A DNA stretch of 21,062 bases. It comes from Sanguinoderma infundibulare. Its lineage: Eukaryota > Basidiomycota > Agaricomycetes > Polyporales > Polyporaceae. Made by a program: the position numbers and the translations under genes. The notes below the pieces were generated by a model. The model was given only the letters and a program-made list of their open reading frames with translations, did no database searches and was not told the DNA's origin. The stretch lies in NCBI GenBank assembly GCA_032821775.1, contig JAVLRN010000060.1:1-21062 (forward strand), read 5' to 3'. How positions within the stretch are numbered: position 1 is the stretch's first letter; each line of letters begins with the position of its first letter. Shown in pieces: positions 1 to 9,100 of the stretch.

Positions 1-781
1 CCCATTTGTGTTGAGTTTTCGTAATTGCTCAAATAAAAGTAAAAATAATTTTTACCATCATAAATACTTAAGGCATAGGGAATTAGTATATCATTATATC
101 TATAAGTTTCTAAATCCATTGTTATGAATTTTTCAATTGAAAATGCTCGGGCTTTTAATTTCTTAATAATTGGGAAATTATAAAATTTTTCTTTATAATC
201 TAAGTATCCATCCTTAAAATATTTTACTTGGTCTTTAATAGACCTTTTGAAAGTACCTAGGTTATTAATATCTAATAATTCATCAGTAAAGGATATAACA
301 GTTTTATTATTCAATCTATAATCAATTAACATTTTATTTTTTATTAAATTTTATATGGTAAACACCTCTAGAATTTCTCTTATAAACTACAGCTTCTTTA
401 TCTTGTAGGATGAAATCTACACCACCCCAATCAAAAAGATCCATAGTCATTGGAAAATTGTAAGAACCTATATTTAATAAATTAACCCAATTTTTTTTTA
501 ATTTAGTAGAAGTTGGTTTATTTAAAATAGTTCTATTATTTTACAATTTCATCACCCACAAATTTATAATTTATAATAATATCTTCAATTTTGAAACCTT
601 TATAATTCTCTTCTTTAAGAAGCCAATGTTCAATAAAAACATCTTTTAGATCATAAATAGTTGATTTATTTACCCTTTGTAAAGTAGAAATACTTCTAAT
701 TAGATTATCTGTAGTTTTAATTTTAAAAATTACCAAAACATATTTATCATCTTCTAAAAGAAGAAATGATAGTATTATTAA
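1..781 (-). pseudogene. dpo: Family B DNA polymerase of mitochondrial linear-plasmid type, N-terminal part, frameshifted, runs off left edge
   Basis: Read on the minus strand, three consecutive frames make one protein. Frame 1 (781-536) includes the segment IRSISTLQRVNKSTIYDL. Frame 2 (537-334) contains YNFPMTMDLFDWGGVDFI. Frame 3 (332 to the left edge) contains FITMDLETYRYNDILIPYAL. The DLET in the last segment fits the Exo I motif of the 3'-5' exonuclease domain of protein-primed family B DNA polymerases, which replicate fungal mitochondrial linear plasmids (invertrons). The polymerase domain would lie beyond position 1. Frame changes fall at an A run near 539-542 and at the A6 run at 337-342; each equals one extra base. 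No nonsense substitution is seen inside the segments. No ATG lies in the open frame upstream of 736; ATA (775), TTA or TTG (736) would have to start it. It is either a decaying plasmid insertion or a gene with sequencing indels. Family assignment is from remembered motifs, not a search. Confidence 0.75.
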
Positions 782-1109
782 ATTTTACTAAAGCCAGTAT
801 AATTTCTGTATTTGTTATTAATTTATTTTTAGGTTTAATTATATTACCCATATCGACTATTAAGATAAGGGTTTTTTTTTGTTTTGGTACACCTTGCTGG
901 ACTCTAACCTGCATCCGGATTATAAAATCCTGGTTTTAACAATTAAACTAAAGGTTATAGGGGGTAAATTTATTATTAATGAGGGGCTACTTAAATTTAT
1001 TTATTTAATTCTTTTGAAATTTCAAGCATCAAATCTTTATACCATTTTATATATTCATATTCAGTAACTATATAAGCTGTGTCCTTTTCTTATTAGTTCA
1101 TGAACATAA
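782..1109. other. Intergenic spacer with a tRNA-like relic
   Basis: This stretch of about 330 bases separates the polymerase relic from the end of the copy A module. I see no convincing gene. Positions 885-957 on the minus strand resemble a tRNA: a possible D arm (GTTT/AAAC), an imperfect T arm with loop TTAGAGT, and a 3' end reading GTACCA. The acceptor and anticodon stems do not pair fully. An open plus-strand frame at 879-1067 has no protein-like features and is treated as chance. Confidence 0.4.
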
Positions 1110-2420
1110 TTAGGATATAATGGTATACCCAATACTTAACATAGCTATAGATCTGTTTTCTTTTACCCTAATTAATAAATATTTTAATACATCTTCTGAA
1201 CATATTAATCTTAAGTCGTTAGGATTATTATTATACACCTGTGAATGAGCATATAAACTAGGATCACTTATAATTGCTGTTTTTAAGTGAGGAGATAAAT
1301 TAAAGTCATTCCATATCTCATCGAAATTTTTAATTCTTAAATTTAAAAAATCAGTTATTTGATCATAAGAATCAAAGACTTGAGATCTTTGAATCTCAAA
1401 TTCATAATCAAATAATTTGTACTTATAATCACAAAATGTTATATGAAAACCAAATAAAATTAACATGCGCAAATCTTTCTTGCCTATTTGTTACACCTTC
1501 TTGTTCTCTTATTTTAAGAGATATATAATTTTTAATTTGTTCATGTAAAGAAATAGTTGAATTAGGTTTTAATGTTCCACCACTAGTACTACTAATAAAA
1601 TTATTAATTTTATTAATTAATATTTGATTATTATTAGTATCTAATACAGGATAAAATTCAATAAATCTTAATAAATCCAATAATGAAGAACATTTACTTT
1701 TACCACTTAATAATAAAAAGTGAATGTTATAATCTTTACTTTCATCATATATACCATAATCATATATACCATTAAATAATACAGGATGACTCAAATAATC
1801 TTTGGTAATCTAAGTATATAGTAGAATATTTTCTTAAATAAGGAAAATTATTTATATCATTTTCTAATAAATATTTAATTGAACAGAGATGTTTTTATAG
1901 CTTTTTTTAATACTAATTTAAGTTGACAATCTACTGTATCTGGTACATAACATCCTAAGCTTCTAATATGTTCTAAAAATTTTATATTATTCCAGAATGA
2001 ACAATTATTATATACATATTCAACGTAATTATGGGTATGTCCTAAATAAACACTTATATAAGGGGATACAACAGAGTTAATAGGTTGAACCGCATTTTCG
2101 GTTGTATTTGCCTGATTATTAAGTTGATTATTATGCTGTGCATTTGAATTTGAATTTGAATCTGAACCAGGTTGTATATTTGCTTGGTTATTCGTTTGTA
2201 CATTAGTTTGTACATTAGTTTGCACATTACTATTAGATGGTGTACTTTCATTTGGTTGACAATAAATAACATTAAATAATTTTATGTAATTTAAATTAAT
2301 AAAATTATTAAATATAAAAATAATAGGGAATGATAATAGAATAATTACTTGAAATAAAGCTAATTTTGTAGTTTTATTTACATCTAATTCATAGTTATAT
2401 TTATTAAGATTAACATACAT
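1110..2420 (-). pseudogene. Membrane-anchored protein, copy A second cistron (C-terminal part), frameshifted
   Basis: No known function. The protein begins at an ATG (2420-2418) overlapping the end of the upstream cistron. It has a charged stretch with YNYELDVN, then one hydrophobic segment (about residues 20-45, signal anchor or transmembrane). A Q/N/S-rich linker follows, with three copies of VQTN encoded by a 12-base repeat. After that comes a region with NCSFWNNI and LVLKKA that matches copy B (SFWRNI, LVLKKA). That part stops at 1875. Coherent reading continues in other frames through about 1875-1797, then 1794-1429 and 1472-1110, so at least three frame changes are needed. The last part (for example RICSEDVLKYLLIRVKEN-like positions near 1190-1230) has no visible counterpart in copy B. 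It is probably plasmid-derived because it sits beside the polymerase relic, but this is inference. Confidence 0.55.
2194..2229. repeat. 12-base tandem repeat, three copies, coding for VQTN
   Basis: Plus-strand unit gtttgtacatta occurs at 2194-2205 and 2206-2217, and with one change (gtttgcacatta) at 2218-2229. On the coding minus strand it gives the repeated tetrapeptide VQTN in the linker of copy A. The unit keeps frame, so length variation would not disrupt the protein. Confidence 0.85.
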
Positions 2421-2902
2421 ATAATTTAGGTATAATAAAAAAAATTAAAGTATTTTCAAATAAGAAAAATTCATAGAAAGATTCACCAAAATAACTAAAA
2501 TAGAATGAAAATATTCTTATTAATACTAAAATACTCATTATTATTAATCCGATATTAAATAACAAATAAGAGATAAAATAATGATATACACTCATATCAT
2601 CTTTGATTTTTTTTAATGAAGAATGGTATACCTTTTATTAATATTGTAGTTATCCTACATAATAAATTGAATTTCAAAAATAAAGCATAAATTAAACCTA
2701 ATGTTAATAACAATATCTTTATAGACAAAGGTAAATTTAAAGACATAAATATATCTTGTCTTACAAATAATGTTATGGTACCTAATATCATTAATAATAA
2801 ACCTATTATTATACTATTTATTAATGCCCCGGTTCTTAACCTAATTATTTTATAATAATAATTAATGAATTTATAAAAATAAAATTTTAAAAATTTTAAC
2901 AT
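2410..2902 (-). pseudogene. Multi-pass membrane protein, copy A first cistron, one frameshift
   Basis: An ATG at 2902-2900 opens a protein of hydrophobic segments separated by short basic stretches (for example IIRLRTG, then a segment from about residue 28 to 47, then another around 60-77, then KFNLLCR and KGIPFF). The frame runs to 2597 and changes at the T8 run 2607-2614 (A8 in the coding strand). Removing one base from that run joins it to the second segment (2595-2410), which has two more hydrophobic segments. Copy B aligns across this join without interruption (IPFFIKELKNNVKVYPYF against IPFFIKK followed by MSVYHYF), so the split is an indel and not a real gene boundary. Four membrane spans are expected in all. 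It ends by overlapping the next cistron at 2410-2420. Function unknown; homologous to 15126-15614. Confidence 0.6.
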
Positions 2903-3144
2903 CGTATAACCTTATAAAAAATTTTAGAATAAGTTATTATTTAATTTATGTTAATTACTTATTAAAACTAACATATTAGTATATATAAATTTATTTTTTT
3001 AATTAGAATAGATTTATATATAAAACCTTTTAATCTCTATCTAAATAACAGGTTGAAAAACAATTATTTAAGATATGGCGTAGCTTGAGTAATATTAAAA
3101 ATTGAGGATATATTAAAAAAAACAACACAACAAAATAATTGGTT

Positions 3145-4302
3145 CTATAAATATAGATACAATAAAACAAAAATACCATTTAAGATAACGGGAAATAAAA
3201 TATTTTTTAAATAAAAATCCATATATAAACGTTTTAAATCAACTTTAGAGTATGCAATATTTTCTTTTTCCTTAAACCAATTACGTAAGTAATTTGGTAA
3301 ATATAAAGGTGTAGTTATTCACCTATTTAAGTATAATATTAATACAGTTAATTCAATTAATAAATATAATATATATATAAAACCAAATATAATATAATAA
3401 TATAATATAGTTTTATAACTTATATAAAAACTTAAAATAGTTAAAAATAATAAGTGAATAAAACCTAAGAAATAATATTTTAAATCAATTTTTATAATCT
3501 CATTAAATTTATTATTATTATTATTATTATTATTACTAATATTATTATTATTATTATTATTAAATACACTAAAATATCTATTATTCAATTTGAATTTATT
3601 TTTTAAAGTAGATAAACCCAATAAAATAAAACTTTCATCTGATGGTTTACCACCATCTATTAATCTAATAACAATATTTTTATTAACATTAAATAAACAA
3701 AAAGTAATAATTGGTGCATAAACAATCATAAATAGTTTAATATGTCTACTTCGCGCTAATAGCCAATCTAGTTTATCTCTATCAGTTTTAAGAAAATCTA
3801 AAGTTCTCATTGGATAAGCATGTTCTACGTATTTATTTACTAACACTTTATAAAATATACCTGCACTAATAATTTGTACAGTCCCAATACCCATAGTTAA
3901 AGGTGTAAAAGCAGTATATTCTATATTTTTCAATATATTTATAGCATTATTAATATTAAAATCACCAAAATTACCTAAAGGTTTAATAGGATCAAATTTA
4001 TCATACATTCCTTTAAATTCTTCAAAAGAAGGATAATTCTTTATTGGAAAAATAGATGATGATTTATTTTCTACAGATTTTTCTATTATTTTATCAACAA
4101 CATTACCTTTTGTAGCTTTTACTAAAATTTGTGAGAAAAAATCACTAAATTGATCTTTAACTAAGTTATTAAAACTATTAAATATTTTTACTGGATAAAG
4201 TGATTCTGTTGGTTCATAATTAGGAAATAACTCTGCAAAAGGTGTTGATTCATTAAATAAATTTTCATTCATTTCTTCCATTGACATTATTAAAATTGTC
4301 AA
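3145..4302 (-). CDS. Large multi-pass membrane protein of unknown function (385 aa, one UGA read as Trp)
   Basis: I do not recognise the family. The minus-strand frame starts at TTG (4302-4300) or one of the nearby ATGs a few codons on (MSMEEMNENL), and runs to TAG at 3147-3145 if UGA at 3321-3319 is Trp. With the standard code it would stop at that UGA after 327 residues; the following 57 codons contain no stop and include a hydrophobic C-terminal segment, which supports the longer form. The first ~115 residues are soluble and acidic. Hydrophobic segments lie at about 130-155, 195-212, 275-295, 300-325 and 365-384. Before the third is an asparagine tract (ISNNNNNNNN) encoded by an AAT microsatellite. 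Another open frame upstream (about 4425-4240) overlaps this start and might be a frameshifted N-terminal extension. Its location beside the polymerase relic and copy A suggests plasmid cargo (inference). Confidence 0.6.
3510..3562. repeat. ATT/AAT microsatellite inside a coding region
   Basis: Two runs of ATT units, 3510-3533 and 3539-3562, are separated by ctaat. On the minus strand they encode two asparagine tracts separated by Ile-Ser. Changes in whole units keep the reading frame. Confidence 0.9.
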
Positions 4303-4853
4303 TGTTTTTTCTTACTATTACTAAAGCTCCTTCATTAGCATTTTCCACAACATTCGTATCTAAATTATTTATGTTATTGTTTAATAAAACATTATTTTTT
4401 ATGATATAGTTAAAACATAAAAAATGTTTTTTTAATTAGAATAGAATACGTCTATCAAAAGTAGTCCTTAAATATTAAATAAGTAAAAACAGTATTTTCA
4501 AAACCTAAAATGGATAGAAACCTAAATATAAGTTATTAATCCCACTAAAAATAAAAAAAAAAATACGGCAATACTAATAAATAAAGAACAATTAAATATT
4601 TATAAATAGTAAGTTAATATCGATAAATAAAACTTAATCCTACCTAATAACAAAATAATCTAAAAAATAATTATTAAGCTAAAAATAAATAAATAAATAA
4701 TAAGTACATAAAAAGAAATACTTAAAAGAGATAGCCATAGGACATGCCTTCTCTTCATAAGGACGTGTATAAAAAGATAATACCTAGCCAATTGCTATAT
4801 TTTTATATTAAATTATAAATAAGCAAATCGAATATAAAAGGGTCTGAAAAAAA
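4303..4853. other. Gene-free spacer before trnG
   Basis: About 550 bases of very AT-rich sequence. The left ~120 bases contain the overlapping minus-strand open frame described for the membrane protein. A less AT-rich island at about 4731-4775 (gatagccataggacatgcc and following) can form an imperfect hairpin between acatgcc and ggacgtgt. I see no tRNA or protein gene. The change from minus-strand plasmid-like genes to plus-strand core genes occurs here. Confidence 0.5.
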
Positions 4854-4925
4854 ACGAGTATAGTTAAGTTGGTATAACTTCTACCTTCCAAGTAGTTATC
4901 ATCAGTTCGAATCTGATTACTCGTA
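4854..4925 (+). tRNA. trnG: tRNA-Gly (TCC)
   Basis: The acceptor stem ACGAGTA pairs with TACTCGT at 4918-4924. The anticodon loop is CTTCCAA, giving anticodon TCC, flanked by CTAC/GTAG. The T loop is TTCGAAT. The single TCC tRNA would read all four glycine codons. It heads the group trnG-trnW-trnD upstream of atp9. Confidence 0.93.
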
Positions 4926-5044
4926 ATATTCACATATATTATATACCTATAATTTTATTATTTAATAAAAAAAATTAATCACCTTATTTTTAATTAAAAT
5001 TAAATAATAATATATTTATTTAAATATTAATATATAATTTTTAT

Positions 5045-5118
5045 AGGAGCGTAGTATAATTAGGTTAGTATAATGATTTCCAAAATCACTGATAGGTGTT
5101 CGATTCACCTCGCTCTTG
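5045..5118 (+). tRNA. trnW: tRNA-Trp (CCA)
   Basis: Acceptor AGGAGCG pairs with CGCTCTT (one G-T pair), and the T arm AGGTG-TTCGATT-CACCT is perfect. The anticodon loop TTCCAAA is closed by TGAT/ATCA and has anticodon CCA. Table 4 mitochondria usually carry a UCA anticodon that reads both UGG and UGA; a CCA anticodon reads UGG only by normal pairing. UGA is nevertheless in sense position in two accessory ORFs of this window. A modified base, another tRNA outside the window, or inefficient decoding could explain this. Confidence 0.82.
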
Positions 5119-5136
5119 TTTATTTCTAAAAAAAAA

Positions 5137-5209
5137 GGGCCCTTAACTTAATTGGTAGAGTACCTAATTGTCAGTTAGGATGGTCCCAGTTCAAATCTGG
5201 AAGGGCTCG
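5137..5209 (+). tRNA. trnD: tRNA-Asp (GTC)
   Basis: Acceptor GGGCCCT pairs with AGGGCTC (one G-T). The anticodon arm CCTAA-TTGTCAG-TTAGG is perfect and has anticodon GTC. The T arm contains TTCAAAT between CCAG and CTGG. It lies 98 bases before atp9. Confidence 0.95.
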
Positions 5210-5307
5210 GAAAAAAATCGTTATTAAATTAAAAGACTAACTTATTTTAAGTCTTTAAAACGCAAACGTGTGTATACTATCAAAAACAAACCATTGTATT
5301 ATTTAGT

Positions 5308-5529
5308 ATGTTAGCAGCAGCAAAATATATAGGAGCAGGGTTAGCTTGTTCAGGTTTAATTGGAGCTGGAGCTGGAATTGGATTAATTTTCTCAGCTTTA
5401 ATCGCATCGACAGCTAGAAATCCTCAAATAAGAGGACAATTATTCGGATATGCAATATTAGGATTCGCTTTAGCAGAAGCTACAGGATTATTCTCTTTAA
5501 TGATTGCATTCTTATTATTATACTCATAA
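5308..5529 (+). CDS. atp9: ATP synthase subunit 9 (F0 subunit c)
   Basis: This 73-residue proteolipid forms the rotor ring of the F0 sector in the inner membrane and carries protons. Two hydrophobic hairpin helices (about residues 8-30 and 46-72) flank the polar loop RNPQIRGQ. The glycine-rich first helix ([14 protein letters not shown]) and the acidic residue in helix 2 ([10 protein letters not shown], the proton-binding Glu) are both present. Length and sequence are as usual for fungal Atp9. It starts at ATG 5308 and ends at TAA. It has no intron and stands alone between tRNA genes, so it is likely released by tRNA processing. Confidence 0.97.
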   Translation: MLAAAKYIGAGLACSGLIGAGAGIGLIFSALIASTARNPQIRGQLFGYAILGFALAEATGLFSLMIAFLLLYS

Positions 5530-5605
5530 TAAATTAAACTATAGAACAAAAACCAAAACAAAATGTAACCAACCTTATGTTTTGTTTGGGTCTAATATAA
5601 GAGGG

Positions 5606-5625
5606 GGGTTAGATATAACCCTTTT
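5606..5625 (+). terminator. Hairpin followed by T run downstream of atp9
   Basis: GGGTT at 5606-5610 pairs with AACCC at 5617-5621 around the loop agatat, followed by TTTT. In fungal mitochondria such hairpins may mark RNA processing or 3' ends; a true terminator role is not shown. It lies about 75 bases after the atp9 stop in an otherwise plain spacer. Confidence 0.3.
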
Positions 5626-5730
5626 AGAATAAAATAAAAAAAAAAATAAAAATAAAAAAACAATTTTTTACCTTGTTATAAGCAAAGCATAAAATGATAT
5701 TTTAAAATTTAATAAAACAAAGATAATAAT

Positions 5731-5805
5731 AGAGTTATGCTTACAGTTGGTTTCTGTAGTAAATTTGCAAAATTTATCGTAAGGTTCGATTCCTTCTTAA
5801 CTCTC
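5731..5805 (+). tRNA. trnC: tRNA-Cys (GCA)
   Basis: Acceptor AGAGTTA pairs perfectly with TAACTCT (5798-5804). The anticodon arm TAAAT-TTGCAAA-ATTTA gives anticodon GCA. The T arm is AAGG-TTCGATT-CCTT. Confidence 0.95.
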
Positions 5806-5816
5806 GTAAAAAAAAA

Positions 5817-5885
5817 TTCTCTTAGTTTAATGGCAGAACATCATTCTTCTAAAATGTCAATTTTGGTTCGATTCCAAAAGAGAAT
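5817..5885 (+). tRNA. trnR: tRNA-Arg (TCT)
   Basis: Acceptor TTCTCTT pairs with AAGAGAA (5878-5884). The anticodon loop is CTTCTAA between CATT and AATG, giving anticodon TCT for AGA/AGG codons. The T loop is TTCGATT. It lies 11 bases after trnC. Confidence 0.93.
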
Positions 5886-6118
5886 GAAAATAAAATTAGT
5901 AAAAATAAACTAATTCGTTACAATGTAAAAAAATAAATAAATAAATTAATAAATAGTTATTATGTATACCATTATGTTTATAATGAGCCTATATCTTTAA
6001 TAAATAAAGTAAGAGCCAACAAGAATATATTAAATATTTTTACTGGACATATTTATATCATAAAAAAAAAGTACGAAAGTACTAAAATGACAATTAAAAT
6101 TTAAAAAAATAAAAACAG

Positions 6119-9100
6119 ATGATTCAATACGATTTATTAATACAAATAGCTAATATAATCATCAATTTAATAGATGTTTTATTAGTTTTATTACCTATAT
6201 TACTTTCAGTAGCTTTTATGACTATCATAGAAAGAAAACAATTAGCAGCACATCAACGAAGAGTAGGACCCAACACTGTAGGTTACTACGGAATACTTCA
6301 ACCATTTGCTGATGCTTTAAAATTAATAGTGAAAGAAACAATTATACCCTCACAATCAAATAAAGTATTATTTTATTTAGCACCGGTATCTACTTTAATC
6401 TTTAGTTTATTAGGTTAATTAACCCTGGCCTAATTCAAATTTCACCATATGCTTGGAACCTCCTCATCGTTTTAAGTACTAACCTTATTTCTAAGGTAGT
6501 AAAAATCTTAAAGCTTGGACAATCAGCAGGAAACCAAATTTTACTTATGGTAATTATTAAATTAGGATCCTCAGAGACTACACGTGAAATAGTATAAGGT
6601 CAGTTAAATTTTTTATTTGATTACTTTATATTAAAGATATAGTCCAAATTTTTTAATATAGTTGGGTTTCTTTTTAAAAATATCAGATTATAATAGTGAA
6701 TTTATTTATTTAAGTTTTATTGCTTTATCTAAAGGAACAGTTGTTAATTTAAGAAGTAAAGGACCTAAAACTCTTCCAGCACCAGAATTAACTGATTATC
6801 AAAAAGAAGTCATATTTGGTTCAATGTTAGGGGATTTAACAGCAGAAAAACCTCATTTAAATGGTAATACAAGATTAAGATTTTATATGTCTTTAAAGAA
6901 CAAAGATTTTATTTATCATTTGTATTCAATATTTAAACCTTATGTTAAAACAGACCCTAAAATTTATAACAGAAAATTAAATAAGTTAACTAAAGATTTA
7001 CATATGGATATAGGTTTTAGTACTTTAAAATATCCAATGTTTAATTGGGTTAATGAAGAATTTTATGTTAAATTAAATAATAAAAACATTAAAATTGTGC
7101 CTAAAAATAGTTCCGATAGATTAACCGCTATTTCATTAGCCTTCTGGATCATGGATGATGGATCCTTTAATAAAGCTAAAGGTAATTTAGTTCTTTGTAC
7201 TGATTCTTACTCTAAGGAAGATGTGTTATACTTAATTTCAATATTAGAAAATAAGTTCAACTTATCTTGTGGATTGATTGAATATAAAAAAAACAGGTCT
7301 TATAGAATAAGAATTAACAAATCATCATTACCTTATTTAATAGATTTAATCAAAGGTCATTTGATTCCTTCTATGCTTTATAAAATAGGTCTTTAATCAA
7401 ACGCTTAAATTTAACTGTTATAATTTTTATTTTAAATTAGATTTAAAGATAATTTCAACTATATTAATTACTAAAATTAGTGGGGAATAATACCATTTGG
7501 TGAAGGTTTAACATTATTTGATTTTCCTTTAGGAATTTTATATACTTTAGCTTTATCTTCTTTAGGTGTATATGGTGTATTATTTGCAGGATGGTCTGCT
7601 AATTCTAAATATGCATTTTTAGGAAGTTTAAGATCTACAGCCGCAATGATAAGTTATGAGTTAATATTAAGTTCAGCAATATTAATTATCATCTTATTAA
7701 CAGGATCCTTTAATTTTACTACTATAATAGAAAGTCAACAATCAGTATGGTTTATAATACCATTATTACCTATATTTATTATTTACTTTATCTCTATATT
7801 AGCTGAAACAAGTAGAACACCGTTTGATTTACAAGAGGCTAAGTTATCCAGCTAAACTTAATAACTCGGCCTCTATAAACTTTGCTGTATGCTGGAAACC
7901 CCTTATAGCTTTTGATACTAAACTTTGCCAGCATTTACATGGCTACACAGGTAAAATTTAGTAAAAAATTCAAAAGATTGGGCAATCAGCAGGAAACCAA
8001 AAGATTAGTGTCCGCCGTTAATCTTATTAGGATCCTCAGAGACTACATGCGAAGATCTCAGTTAAATATAAATATAAATTAATTGAGATATGATATAGTC
8101 CAATCTTTATTGAAAAATTAAGTAGTTTAATTAGTTAAATTACTCTTAAAAAAGTACCTGGCCTAGTGCCGTACTGATAAAAGGGGTTGCTTACTAATTT
8201 TTTTTAGGGAGTTCAAACAAAAATTAATTATTATTTGTATGTTATTTTTTTATTTAAACTTTTTTTTTAAGTGCAACATTGACTTTAATTGTTTTAACCT
8301 ATATCATTTTTCTGCTATATTACCTATAAAAATCTATAAAGATCTTAAAAATCCGGAGAGTTTTAAAAAAGAACTAACAAAAGTTGGAGGTGTTTATGGT
8401 TTTGTAAATTTAATAGATGGAAAACAATACATAGGTTCTAGCATAAATCTATATGAAAGATTAACTGATCACTTAAGAGGAGTTAGTTCTAACATTAGAT
8501 TGCAGAGAAGTATAAACAAATGGGGTTTGAGTAATTTTACTTTTGCAATTTATTATATTCATAATGACCCTGCTGTTATTTTAACTGATGTTGAAACAGA
8601 AGTAATTAAGAGTTTTCTTTTTAAAAAATTATACAATTTTAAAAAAGAAGCTAAATCTATGTTAGGATACAAACATACGGCTGAAGCTATAGCCAAAATG
8701 AAAAAAAGATTGGCTGATAAAACCAATCATCCTATGTTCGGTAAAAAAACATCAATCAAAAACTATTAATTCAATGAAAAAATTTGGGAAATTAAATCCT
8801 ATGTTTGATAAAACACATAGCACTGAATCCAAATTAAAAATATCTTTAGCTTTAAGTAAAACACCTTTAGGCTTATATGATAAAGATAATAATTTAATTA
8901 AAACATTTGTTAATCAAGTAGAATTAGCTGCCGAATTTGGTGTGTTTAAAACTACTATTTCTAGGTATATAAAATCAGGTAAATTATTTAAAAAAAAATA
9001 TTATATAAAAAAACTAGAAAAAAAATAATTATTAAAATAAATTTAGATTTCTTAAAAAAAACTAATAAGTTATTAATAACTTTCAAACACTTCTACTAAT

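Noticed and set aside
879..1067. 62-codon plus-strand open frame
   Set aside because: Overlaps a spacer with tRNA-like features; no motif, no membrane pattern and no homology to other ORFs here.
2054..2272. 72-codon minus-strand open frame
   Set aside because: Alternate-frame shadow of the repeat-rich linker of copy A.
4731..4775. Structured RNA gene in the spacer before trnG
   Set aside because: The hairpin is imperfect and no family motif is recognisable; kept only as a note in the spacer entry.
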